In this document: in pieces, positions 9,031 to 16,563 of the stretch
How the letters are laid out: every line of letters starts with the position of its first letter
Numbering within the stretch: the stretch's first letter is position 1
Assembly: GCA_041501225.1 (NCBI GenBank)
Contig: JBGQNR010000008.1
Location: 1-64,000, forward strand
Direction: 5' to 3'
Source: JAFNAG01 sp041501225
Lineage (GTDB): Bacteria > Acidobacteriota > UBA6911
Length of the DNA stretch: 64,000 bases
Notes under the pieces: generated by a model
The model's input: only the letters and a program-made list of their open reading frames with translations
Databases searched by the model: none
Told to the model about the DNA's origin: nothing
Program-made: the position numbers and the translations under genes

Positions 9031-9034
9031 ATCA

Positions 9035-9610
9035 ATGAGTTCGGGCGCCACCGTCAGCAATTTCAGCATATCCCCGCTCCTTCCAAGTGGGACGCCGTCG
9101 GACAAGTCACGCGGAGAAAACCTGCTGTCAAATTCTGACTCCCGCTCAGCCCAGTTGCAGATGGGCTCATTGCCTTCTTTTTTTGCGACGTTTGCGAATG
9201 TGCAGTTGTCAACTTCAGCTACGCAGCCCGCTGTCGTGGTGAGTGTCTCACAGAAAAGCCCCACTCAATCCGTCAACACCACTCCTCCCAGTCAAACCGC
9301 AGTACCACACGGCGCTGAACCAACTTCCTCCTCAGCCAGGAATGTAGGTGCGCAGGGTGTTATCCAAACACCGTTCGGCCAAGTGCCTGCAGCGAAGGCA
9401 GCATCCCTGATTGCCACGAAGGACGGGCAGGGGAATCAGAATAGCAGCTACCTCTTCGCCGCAGGTGCGGGGGGAAATGCAGCAGATGCGCAGAAGGTGG
9501 CCTGTAATTCCGGACTGTTCGGACTGGCAGCTGCCGCAATTCTCGCAGAATCAGGTACGGCTGGGTCCGCCCCAGCGAACACATTGCATTCCAGCATCAG
9601 GAGGGCATAA
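9035..9610 (+). CDS. unknown Ser/Ala/Thr-rich protein preceding FlgD
   Basis: I do not recognise this 191-residue protein. It is Ser, Thr, Ala, Gln and Pro rich, with no membrane segment and no cysteine pattern (one Cys near residue 162), so it looks extended or disordered, like the ruler part of FliK. The ATG at 9035 follows a very strong GGAGGAG; longer in-frame versions would run through the promoter and leader. Its stop overlaps the flgD start (TAATG), so the two are translationally coupled. A role in hook assembly or cap secretion is an inference from position. Confidence 0.7.
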   Translation: MSSGATVSNFSISPLLPSGTPSDKSRGENLLSNSDSRSAQLQMGSLPSFFATFANVQLSTSATQPAVVVSVSQKSPTQSVNTTPPSQTAVPHGAEPTSSSARNVGAQGVIQTPFGQVPAAKAASLIATKDGQGNQNSSYLFAAGAGGNAADAQKVACNSGLFGLAAAAILAESGTAGSAPANTLHSSIRRA

Positions 9611-9930
9611 TGGACGTAGGATCCGCAAATACTCTTGGCCTGCCGATCTCATTGGCCACGGCTGCGCAGACCCAAAGCAAGAGCAAATCGATCGACTCTG
9701 TCGAGACCGTATCCAAAGATGAGTTCCTGCAGCTCCTGGTTGCGCAATTAAAGAATCAGGACCCGATCGAGCCCGTCAAAAACGAAGCTTTTCTCGCCCA
9801 ACTGGCAACCTTCAGCTCTCTCGAGCAATTGGTTTCCATCAAAGAGGGAATCAATAAGCTTGTCGGATTCACAACGGATGGAACAACTGACAGTACCAAC
9901 ACCCAAACCCAATCTTCGAGCAAAGGATAA
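9610..9930 (+). CDS. flgD: flagellar hook-capping protein FlgD (short form)
   Basis: FlgD caps the growing hook and lets FlgE subunits polymerize. The N-terminal conserved region is clear: VSKDEFLQLLVAQLKNQDPI, then NEAFLAQLATFSSLEQLVSI. At 106 residues the protein stops after this region and lacks the C-terminal Tudor/fibronectin-like domains present in proteobacterial FlgD (about 220-230 residues). The gene ends cleanly and flgE starts 6 bases later, so truncation by mutation is not evident. Confidence 0.92.
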   Translation: MDVGSANTLGLPISLATAAQTQSKSKSIDSVETVSKDEFLQLLVAQLKNQDPIEPVKNEAFLAQLATFSSLEQLVSIKEGINKLVGFTTDGTTDSTNTQTQSSSKG

Positions 9931-9936
9931 TCTCAT

Positions 9937-11181
9937 ATGCTAACCTCGTTCTATACTGGAATGAGCGGCGTCAGCGCCAATTCCCAAACCATCAACGTCA
10001 TCGGCAACAATCTGGCCAATATCAACACCACCGGCTTCAAGGCTGCCAGGACCAACTTTGCTGAGTTGTTGGGCAGCCTTTCATACTCGGCAGATGGGAA
10101 TCCCATTCAAGTAGGATTGGGAACCGTCAGTGCCGGAGTTTCCCCGCTATTTTCTCAGGGATCCATCCAGACCACAGGGCGTTCTACGGATGTCGCCATC
10201 AGCGGCAGCGGATTCTTCGTGGTCGGTATCGGAACGGGCAACGGCTACACCAGGGCCGGCAACTTCAGCTTCAACGGCACAGGCGGACTGGTCAACTCCG
10301 ACGGCTACACGGTGCTGGGGTACATGGCATCCGCCGGCATCATCAATGCGAATGCGCCCCCGTCCCCGATCACGATTCAGGGCAGCCGCAACCTGCCGCC
10401 AAAGGCGACCACCACTCTGGGAATCACGGCAAACCTGGACAGCCAGGCAGCAGTGGCTTCGAATTTCACTACGGCGGTACAGGTTTTTGATACACTGGGT
10501 TTGGCGCACACGGTTACATTCACATTCACGAAAACCGGTCCAACTGACTGGGGCTGGGCGGCCTCCATTCCATCGCTGGACACCGTCGGTGGGGGCGCAG
10601 GCAATCCACCCGTGTCCATCGGATCGGGAGTATTCACCTTCGACGGATATGGTGTCATGGCTGCCCCGCTCGCCAATCCCACCCTTTCCATCGCTAACCT
10701 TGCTGACGGAGCAATCGACAAGAATATTACCTTCGAGGTTCTTGACCCCAACGGTTCCCCCCGTTTTACGGGCAATTCGGGTGCGTCTGCCACGTCATCG
10801 GTCTCTCAGGATGGATACACTTCGAGTACCCTGCGTGATGTGGACATCAACGGTGAGGGGATTATCAGGGGCATTTATGATAACGGCCAGGTGAATCCTC
10901 TGGCACAGTTGGCAATCGCCAACTTCAACAATCCGGAAGGGCTCTTGAAGTTCATGGGGTCGTGTTTCGTCAAGGCGGTGTCATCCGGTGAACCCTCCGT
11001 GGGCACCGCACGCACGGGTGGTCGCGGGACCGTGAATGGCAGCTCTCTCGAGCTGTCCAATGTGGATATCGCCGAACAGTTTACCAACTTGATCGTCGCC
11101 CAGCGTGGATATCAGGCGAATTCGCGCGTGATTACCACGACGGACGAGCTGTATCAGGAAGCGATCAACTTGAAACGGTAA
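9937..11181 (+). CDS. flgE: flagellar hook protein FlgE
   Basis: FlgE builds the hook, the universal joint between rod and filament. The 414 residues have the N-terminal axial motif (GNNLANINTTGFKAARTNF), the Gly/Asn-rich hook D1/D2 domains (GFFVVGIGTGNGYTRAGNFS) and the C-terminal FLG_bbr_C region (LSNVDIAEQFTNLIVAQRGY, then TTTDELYQEAINLKR). It is last in the hook operon; a large hairpin follows at 11202. Confidence 0.96.
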   Translation: MLTSFYTGMSGVSANSQTINVIGNNLANINTTGFKAARTNFAELLGSLSYSADGNPIQVGLGTVSAGVSPLFSQGSIQTTGRSTDVAISGSGFFVVGIGTGNGYTRAGNFSFNGTGGLVNSDGYTVLGYMASAGIINANAPPSPITIQGSRNLPPKATTTLGITANLDSQAAVASNFTTAVQVFDTLGLAHTVTFTFTKTGPTDWGWAASIPSLDTVGGGAGNPPVSIGSGVFTFDGYGVMAAPLANPTLSIANLADGAIDKNITFEVLDPNGSPRFTGNSGASATSSVSQDGYTSSTLRDVDINGEGIIRGIYDNGQVNPLAQLAIANFNNPEGLLKFMGSCFVKAVSSGEPSVGTARTGGRGTVNGSSLELSNVDIAEQFTNLIVAQRGYQANSRVITTTDELYQEAINLKR

Positions 11182-11201
11182 TCGACTTGATCTGATCTGA
11201 C

Positions 11202-11262
11202 GCCGGCGCTGATCCGGCAGGTCACAGGCATTTCGCCTGTGACCTGCCAGTTCAGCGCCGGC
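11202..11262 (+). terminator. large hairpin terminator after flgE
   Basis: An outer stem of 11 bp (11202-11212 with 11252-11262) encloses an inner perfect stem of 14 bp (11216-11229 with 11235-11248) around the loop ATTTC. TTTATGT follows. It starts 20 bases after the flgE stop. The long stem and partial T-tract favour a terminator; its size exceeds usual intrinsic terminators. Confidence 0.65.
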
Positions 11263-11276
11263 TTTATGTCAGCCAA

Positions 11277-11302
11277 GCCACCCCGGCCCCGAACGGGGTG
11301 GC
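11277..11302 (+). repeat. second GC-rich hairpin downstream of flgE
   Basis: GCCACCCCG pairs with CGGGGTGGC (9 bp) around an eight-base loop. It lies 14 bases after the large terminator hairpin. No T-tract follows. It could stabilise a 3' end or belong to a small RNA; the function is not visible. Confidence 0.45.
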
Positions 11303-11621
11303 GAAACTTCAGCCCTTCATCCCTGGCGGTGGTTTTGCGGAGGTACTACCAGATGGCCCTGAACGCGGCGCTCCAAAGTAACGGCAGCGATGCAGTTTTT
11401 GCTGGGGACAGATGCGGGGAAGGGTCAAAAATTTGTCATCCCGATGAATCCACCTTGACACCCTATGCCTGCATTGCCTGATTGAGTCCTTCCTGTCTCC
11501 CTTCACCCACACCGGCGCGTTGCGGGTCCCATCAGCAAACTCATTTATTTTCTAATGCTTATTTCCTGCACCTCCTCCCGTTCGTGCTCCCGACCGCCGT
11601 CTCTCAGGTAACAAACTCCAT

Positions 11622-11637
11622 TGGCATAGCCTTTGCA
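11622..11637 (+). promoter_or_regulatory. sigma-54-type promoter for fliL-fliN-fliOPQR-flhB
   Basis: TGGCAT, five bases, TTGCA: near-perfect -24/-12 elements with GG-N10-GC spacing, 50 bases before fliL and well downstream of the flgE terminator. Confidence 0.8.
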
Positions 11638-11687
11638 TTAGTGTTTCCGTCAGGCATGTCCTGTTTGCCAATGGGAGAATAGCAAAG

Positions 11688-12182
11688 ATGGCTGAACCCG
11701 AAGAAGTTGAGGTTCCACAAGAACCGGAAGCCCCGAAAAAAGGGAAACTCAAATTATGGTTCATCATGGGTGGTGTGCTTCTGCTGCTCGGCAGTGTCGG
11801 CTTCCTCACGAGAAACTACCTGGTTGGTTCCAAAGGAAAAGCCGAGGTTGCCAAGGAAGCCGAAAAGGTGAAGTCCATAATGAACCTGGATTCGTTCCTG
11901 GTCAATCTGGCCGATCCGGATGCAACCCGTTTCGTCAAGGTTAGCTTCCGATTGGGACTCAATGAGAACAAGCTGGGAGACGAGCTGAAGGACGACCCGG
12001 TGGCCCTGGCGGCTACGCGGGACGTTATCATCTCATGTCTTAGCACCAAGACCTCCGATGAGCTGCTCTCCCCGGAGGGCAAAGAAAAGCTCAAGAAGGA
12101 CATCCGTGAGCTGGTAAGCAAGGTCCTTCCCAAGGGGAAGGTCATCGAAGTCTATATCATGGACTTTGTCGTGCAACTCTGA
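11688..12182 (+). CDS. fliL: flagellar basal body-associated protein FliL
   Basis: FliL is a bitopic inner-membrane protein that surrounds or stabilises the stator. The 164 residues have a short acidic cytoplasmic N-terminus, a membrane segment at about 23-42 (LWFIMGGVLLLLGSVGFL) and a periplasmic FliL domain including SIMNLDSFLVNLADPD and the ending KVIEVYIMDFVVQL. The gene heads a sigma-54-type operon and is followed by fliN after 11 bases. Confidence 0.94.
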   Translation: MAEPEEVEVPQEPEAPKKGKLKLWFIMGGVLLLLGSVGFLTRNYLVGSKGKAEVAKEAEKVKSIMNLDSFLVNLADPDATRFVKVSFRLGLNENKLGDELKDDPVALAATRDVIISCLSTKTSDELLSPEGKEKLKKDIRELVSKVLPKGKVIEVYIMDFVVQL

Positions 12183-12193
12183 GGAGGTCTACG

Positions 12194-12481
12194 ATGGCAG
12201 ATGCTCCAAGCCGCACGGATCCTGACGCTGTTACTGGCGTTATGTCAGAGTATGCGGGATACCTCGACATTCCGATGCGCATTACCCTCGAGATCGGGCG
12301 CCGGAGCATGCAGGTGCGTGACATCCTGCTGCTGAAACCTGCATCGATTGTAGATATCCCAAAGGGGGCCGGCGAAAACATCGATGTTTATATCAATGGG
12401 AAGCTCGTTGCTTTCGGCGAGATTCTCGAGATGGAAAGCAAGGCTGGGATCCGGTTGACGGATTTTTATGCGCAAACTTAG
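12194..12481 (+). CDS. fliN: FliN-type switch protein (short, SpoA domain only)
   Basis: FliN forms the bottom of the C-ring and helps dock FliH at the export gate. The 95 residues are essentially one SpoA/FliN domain: YLDIPMRITLEIGRRSMQVR, then KPASIVDIPKGAGENIDVYI and NGKLVAFGEILEMESKAGIR. A second SpoA-containing protein, longer and FliY-like, is encoded at 22575. The fliL-fliN-fliOPQR order supports this one as the housekeeping FliN. The start follows GAGGAGG. Confidence 0.93.
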   Translation: MADAPSRTDPDAVTGVMSEYAGYLDIPMRITLEIGRRSMQVRDILLLKPASIVDIPKGAGENIDVYINGKLVAFGEILEMESKAGIRLTDFYAQT

Positions 12482-12494
12482 GAGGAGAGAAGTC

Positions 12495-13394
12495 ATGCTA
12501 GCAGGAGTCAGGGCCCATATTCCGAACCGAGTACAGATCCTGGTGATCCTCGGGCTGCTATTCAGCTTTCCTGTGATGGCACAAAATAGCCAGACCCGAG
12601 CCAGAGCAACGGCTGCGGCGGCAAACGAGCCGACAAAGGCGTCGGATGCGCAAGGTACGGCAGAGCAAGACACGATGCAGCAATCTGAGCCCACAGTCAC
12701 GCAGCCGGTCAAGAGAAGCGCGCCGAACTCGGCGAAGTCCGCTGGATCCGGTTGGGTCAAACCCTCTGGTTCTGCGACGGCGAAGAACGTGGCACCCGCT
12801 CCAGCCGAGCCCGTGCTGCCCATCGTGCCTCCGCCACCTCCACCATCGACGGAAACTTCTACCTTGGCGGCCCCAGCCAGGACGGAGACCCGCAGTACTG
12901 CCGAGCAGGTCACGGAGAAGACCGAAACAACCGCTCCAGTACAGGGCTTGGGATGGGCCGAGATGGTCAAGACAGTCGGGAGCGTAGGGCTGATCATCTG
13001 CCTGATCCTGGGGGGTTATATGCTGTTCAGGAAATTCGCCCCGCAATACATGACCAAGCGCCCCAACGAACGCGACATCCGGCTCATTGAAACCCTACCC
13101 ATGGGCGACAAGAGGAGCATTGTTGTGGTTCAGGCCTGCGCACAGAGATTCCTCCTGGCCTGCACGCCCGGTCAGATTACGCTGCTGACTGCACTCCATG
13201 CTTCCGCCGGAACTGCCGCAGCCGGCGCGACTAACATCTTGGAATCACAGGCTGCGACGGCTTTTCCCAGCAATTTCAGAAACTTCTATGAGCAGGAAAA
13301 AAAAGCGTCTCCTGCGCGCCCGTCGGTAGTGAAGGCGCTCCCCCCGGACATTCGAGGCAAGATGCTGGAATTGCGCAAGGCACTGGAAGGTTAG
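12495..13394 (+). CDS. fliO: flagellar biosynthesis protein FliO (extended periplasmic region)
   Basis: FliO is an assembly factor for the FliP ring of the export gate. The 299 residues are long for the family. They begin with a likely signal peptide (about 1-28, ending FPVMAQ), then a Thr/Pro/Ala-rich stretch (about 30-145), then a membrane segment (VGSVGLIICLILGGYMLF, about 160-177) and a cytoplasmic FliO domain with KRPNERDIRLIETLPMGDKR. The ATG at 12495 follows AGGAGGAGAG; an upstream in-frame ATG inside fliN is less likely. Family call rests on the C-terminal motif and position before fliP. Confidence 0.85.
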   Translation: MLAGVRAHIPNRVQILVILGLLFSFPVMAQNSQTRARATAAAANEPTKASDAQGTAEQDTMQQSEPTVTQPVKRSAPNSAKSAGSGWVKPSGSATAKNVAPAPAEPVLPIVPPPPPPSTETSTLAAPARTETRSTAEQVTEKTETTAPVQGLGWAEMVKTVGSVGLIICLILGGYMLFRKFAPQYMTKRPNERDIRLIETLPMGDKRSIVVVQACAQRFLLACTPGQITLLTALHASAGTAAAGATNILESQAATAFPSNFRNFYEQEKKASPARPSVVKALPPDIRGKMLELRKALEG

Positions 13395-13401
13395 CGCTTC
13401 A

Positions 13402-14178
13402 GTGGAACCTATGGTCATGAAAATAACGATGGCAATCCTGCTGCTTTCGATCCTCCTTGGGCTGTCCATGGCGGCGCATGCCGCGCCTGCGGCTCAGGAC
13501 AAGAACTTTTCGGGGATCGAACTGCGCATTGGCGGGGGAGCCAATGGAAATGGCCTGACGGTGCCGCTGCAAATCCTCGTCCTTCTCACCATTCTTTCCC
13601 TGGTTCCGGCGATTCTTGTTTCCGTCACTTCCTTTACGCGCATTGTCATTGTCTCGCACTTTCTGCGCCAGGCGCTCGGCACCCAGACCATGCCGCCCAA
13701 CCAGATCATCATCGGGCTGTCGCTGTTTCTGACCTTCTTTATCATGCAGCCTGTCGGCGAAAAGATTAACCGTGACGCCGTGCAGCCGATGATCAGGGGC
13801 CAGCTGACGGAGATGCAGGCTCTCGACCAAGCCTGTGTGCCTTTGCGTGAATTCATGCTGCGTTACACGCGCGAGAAGGACCTGCTTCTTTTCCTGAACA
13901 TCGCCAAAGCACCCCGGCCCAAAAACAGCCAGGACCTTCCCATGAGCATCGTGATTCCCAGTTTCATGATTTCCGAGCTCAAGACCGCCTTCCAAATTGG
14001 CTTTGTTCTCTTTATTCCATTCCTGGTCATTGATATGGTCGTGGCTTCGGTCCTGTTGTCGATGGGTATGATGCAGCTGCCGCCGGCGATGATTTCTACT
14101 CCTTTTAAAATTTTGCTATTTGTCATGGTGGATGGGTGGAACCTCGTCATCGGATCTTTGGTGAAGAGCTTTTACTAG
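13402..14178 (+). CDS. fliP: flagellar export gate protein FliP
   Basis: FliP is the main subunit of the FliPQR export gate in the inner membrane. The 258 residues carry an N-terminal signal peptide (to about residue 28), then four membrane segments, with the FliP signatures LVPAILVSVTSFTRIVIVSH and GTQTMPPNQIIIGLSLFLTF, and PSFMISELKTAFQIGF. A GTG at 13402 or ATG at 13411/13417 could start it. FliQ follows after 12 bases. Confidence 0.95.
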   Translation: MEPMVMKITMAILLLSILLGLSMAAHAAPAAQDKNFSGIELRIGGGANGNGLTVPLQILVLLTILSLVPAILVSVTSFTRIVIVSHFLRQALGTQTMPPNQIIIGLSLFLTFFIMQPVGEKINRDAVQPMIRGQLTEMQALDQACVPLREFMLRYTREKDLLLFLNIAKAPRPKNSQDLPMSIVIPSFMISELKTAFQIGFVLFIPFLVIDMVVASVLLSMGMMQLPPAMISTPFKILLFVMVDGWNLVIGSLVKSFY

Positions 14179-14190
14179 AGGGGATTGAAT

Positions 14191-14460
14191 ATGTCTCAAG
14201 ATCTGGTGATGAAACTGGCGAGGGATACGCTTCAGATTACGCTGATGGTGAGCGCGCCTCTGTTACTGGTGTCGCTGGTTGTGGGCATTGCGGTAAGCAT
14301 CATGCAGGTAATCACCTCGATTCAGGATATGACGCTGTCGCTCATTCCCAAAATGCTGGCTGTGTTTATTGTCTTTCTCCTGATGCTTCCCTGGACTCTC
14401 CACCTCCTGGTCAATTTTTCGGCGCAATTATTCGGCCACCTGGAACGATTCGCGCTCTAA
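14191..14460 (+). CDS. fliQ: flagellar export gate protein FliQ
   Basis: FliQ is a small two-helix gate subunit. The 89 residues have two hydrophobic hairpins and the family text QDLVMKLARDTLQITLMVSA and SIMQVITSIQDMTLSLIPKM. The ATG at 14191 follows GAGGGG; an upstream TTG at 14185 is less likely. Confidence 0.95.
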   Translation: MSQDLVMKLARDTLQITLMVSAPLLLVSLVVGIAVSIMQVITSIQDMTLSLIPKMLAVFIVFLLMLPWTLHLLVNFSAQLFGHLERFAL

Positions 14461-14462
14461 AT

Positions 14463-14560
14463 GAGTGCTGAGTACTGAGTGATCAGTAATGGGTGATGAA
14501 CGATAGAAAGAAGGTTATTTCTTTGTTACTCCATACTCAGTACTTCTTGGCCAGTACTGA
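14463..14560 (+). repeat. AGTACTGA repeat / inverted repeat between fliQ and fliR
   Basis: The 112-base gap between fliQ and fliR contains AGTACTGAGT (14471-14480), its exact reverse complement ACTCAGTACT (14535-14544) and a third AGTACTGA (14553-14560). A related GTGCTGAGTACTGAGTGATC run lies at the left end. The arms could fold into a hairpin over about 54 bases. It looks like a small dispersed palindromic element rather than a terminator; copies elsewhere cannot be checked here. Confidence 0.5.
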
Positions 14561-14575
14561 AACTCAGGGTTTTTG

Positions 14576-15355
14576 ATGATTGCGACTTCGTTTTCCACCG
14601 CGCAGATCATGAGTTTCGCAGTGGTTCTGTTCCGGGTCGCGGGGATCATGGTCTTTGCCCCTTTTTACAATGGCACGACCATCCCGGCTCAGATCAAGGT
14701 CATCCTGCCGCTAATTGTGGCGGTGACGCTTGCGCCCATGGTGCCGCAATCTCAGCTTCCTGTTGAACTCGGCCTGTCACAGGGTGTCATCGCCATGCTG
14801 GGGGAAGTGCTGGTTGGCATGGTACTCGGGCTTACCGCCTCCTTCATTTTCGGCGCCCTCCAGCTCGCGGGCCAGATCATCGGATTTCAGCTCGGCTATT
14901 CGCTCGTCAATGTAATCGACCCGCAGAGTATGGTCGAAACTTCCGTCATTTCCATTATGAACAATCTCCTCGGTATGATGCTTTTTCTGCTGGTCAATGG
15001 GCACCATTGGTTTTTCCAGGCCGTCAGCGAAAGCCTGACTTACCTGCCGGTGGGGGGAGTTCATCTCAGGGGCCCATTGGTGCAAGAGGTGCTAAAACTG
15101 AGCGGGCAGATCTTCGGGTCCGGCTTGCGCATCGCCGGGCCGGTCGTAGCCGTGACCGCAATTGCCGACGTTGTTGTGGGCATGATCGGGCGGGCGGCGC
15201 CTCAAATCAATATTCTCATTGTCGGCATGCCTGTAAAGACGCTGGTCGGCCTGGCCACTTTAAGTATCGCCTTCTACTTCCTGCCCGCCTTTCTGGGAGA
15301 ATCGTTTTCAGAACTCTCACGTGACCTGATCGGCCTCGTGCATAGCATGAGGTAA
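14576..15355 (+). CDS. fliR: flagellar export gate protein FliR
   Basis: FliR is the single-copy gate subunit completing FliPQR. The 259 residues are very hydrophobic with about six membrane segments and carry VLFRVAGIMVFAPFYNGTTI, LGLTASFIFGALQLAGQIIG, and GRAAPQINILIVGMPVKTLV, the strongest family motif. The ATG at 14576 was preferred to the overlapping TTG at 14573. The gap from fliQ is unusual in being filled by a repeat. Confidence 0.95.
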   Translation: MIATSFSTAQIMSFAVVLFRVAGIMVFAPFYNGTTIPAQIKVILPLIVAVTLAPMVPQSQLPVELGLSQGVIAMLGEVLVGMVLGLTASFIFGALQLAGQIIGFQLGYSLVNVIDPQSMVETSVISIMNNLLGMMLFLLVNGHHWFFQAVSESLTYLPVGGVHLRGPLVQEVLKLSGQIFGSGLRIAGPVVAVTAIADVVVGMIGRAAPQINILIVGMPVKTLVGLATLSIAFYFLPAFLGESFSELSRDLIGLVHSMR

Positions 15356-15361
15356 CCATTC

Positions 15362-16426
15362 ATGGCAAAAGACGACAACCGGACAGAAAGACCCACAGCA
15401 CGCCGGTTGCAGAAGGCGCGGGAAAAGGGCCAGGTCGCGCGCAGCAAAGAAGTGCCGGCAGCTGTGATCCTTGTGGGTGGACTTTTCTTTCTTTCCTTTG
15501 CCGGTTCCGGCATGCTCAGCAGCCTGAAGGGACAATTGAGACAGTTCCTGAGCCTCACGCCGCCGATGGATCTCTCCTTTTCCTATGTTCGCGACCTTGC
15601 CCGAACTGCCCTGATTCAGATGACACTTTTGATCATGCCGATGATGATAACGGTCTGCATCCTCGGTGTCGCCGCTAACGCTGTGCAGAGCGGCTTCACC
15701 ATCTCCTGGCACCAACTCGGATTCCGCTTCGAGAAGCTGATGCCCACGAACGGACTATCAAGGATCTTCTCCAAGAACGGCGTCATGGAACTCCTGAAAA
15801 GCCTGGTTCTGGTCTGCGGTGTCTCCTGTCTCAGTTACCAGGTGGTGATGGAGTATCTCCCGCTTTATCCGAGGCTGGTTTTGATGGATGGAAAGCAGTT
15901 GCTCCATTGGACCGGCCTGATCAGTTACCAGGTCTGCCTGAGGGTGGGTATCTTCCTTCTAATCATTGCAGTTGCAGACTATGTTTTCCAGCGCTACCGG
16001 TTCCTTGAGCAGTTGAAGATGACGAAGCAGGAGGTCAAAGACGAGTTCAAGGAGATGGAAGGAGACCCGTTGACGCGCGGCCGCATCCGCCGCATTCAGA
16101 GGGAGATGGCACGCAAACGTATGATGTCGGCCATCCCGACGGCCGACGTGGTGATCACCAACCCCACCCATTATGCTGTGGCGCTTTCCTACAAATTAGA
16201 TGAAATGGACGCCCCACAGGTTGTAGCGAAGGGTGTCGGATTTTTGGCATTACGCATAAAAGAATTGGCACAAAAACATGACGTTCCCATGGTTGAGAAC
16301 CGGGCTCTGGCTCAGATGCTGTATAAAACGGTTGACATCGGCGCCTATATTCCAGCGAATCTGTATAAGGCAGTCGCTGAGATCCTGGCCTATATCTATA
16401 AGACTCGCAACAAATGGCGGGGATGA
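15362..16426 (+). CDS. flhB: flagellar export switch protein FlhB
   Basis: FlhB is the export gate protein that switches specificity from rod/hook to filament substrates after self-cleavage. The 354 residues open with the conserved TERPTARRLQKAREKGQVAR, include four membrane segments and the cytoplasmic domain with the autocleavage motif NPTH near residue 266 (VVITNPTHYAVAL). The end of the protein is normal. It closes the fliL-flhB operon; flhA has its own promoter. Confidence 0.96.
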   Translation: MAKDDNRTERPTARRLQKAREKGQVARSKEVPAAVILVGGLFFLSFAGSGMLSSLKGQLRQFLSLTPPMDLSFSYVRDLARTALIQMTLLIMPMMITVCILGVAANAVQSGFTISWHQLGFRFEKLMPTNGLSRIFSKNGVMELLKSLVLVCGVSCLSYQVVMEYLPLYPRLVLMDGKQLLHWTGLISYQVCLRVGIFLLIIAVADYVFQRYRFLEQLKMTKQEVKDEFKEMEGDPLTRGRIRRIQREMARKRMMSAIPTADVVITNPTHYAVALSYKLDEMDAPQVVAKGVGFLALRIKELAQKHDVPMVENRALAQMLYKTVDIGAYIPANLYKAVAEILAYIYKTRNKWRG

Positions 16427-16500
16427 TCCCGCCTGGTTTTTGCCTCCTCCCCTAGTCTGCCCCCTTCTCCTTCCTCTCAATCCCTTCAATCCGTAAATCC

Positions 16501-16516
16501 TGGCATGGAAGTTGCC
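16501..16516 (+). promoter_or_regulatory. sigma-54-type promoter for flhA operon
   Basis: TGGCAT, five bases, TTGCC with exact GG-N10-GC spacing, 48 bases before the flhA start in the 137-base gap after flhB. Confidence 0.75.
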
Positions 16517-16563
16517 TGATCCAGGCCGGATCAGAAGAAGTTGAACCCAGGAGGACGGCTACG

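Larger units (their letters stand above)
8644..9034 (+). other. 391-base intergenic region between fliK and the hook genes
   Basis: No convincing protein is encoded here. It contains a strong hairpin soon after fliK (8741-8757), a short GC-rich stem around 8831-8848, an AT-rich patch (8860-8910), the sigma-54-type promoter at 8935-8950 and a hairpin-rich leader (8961-9030). The latter elements are listed separately. The layout marks a transcriptional break between fliK and the hook operon. Confidence 0.6.
11182..11687 (+). other. 506-base intergenic region between flgE and fliL
   Basis: Holds the large palindrome at 11202-11262, a second hairpin at 11277-11302 and a sigma-54-type promoter at 11622-11637. 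Between 11303 and 11621 I see no convincing coding sequence or RNA family; open frames there lack a plausible ribosome-binding site and have no recognisable protein pattern. Confidence 0.6.

Noticed and set aside
11239..11481. 80-codon open frame in the flgE-fliL gap
   Set aside because: It starts inside the terminator hairpin, has no ribosome-binding site and no protein-like pattern.
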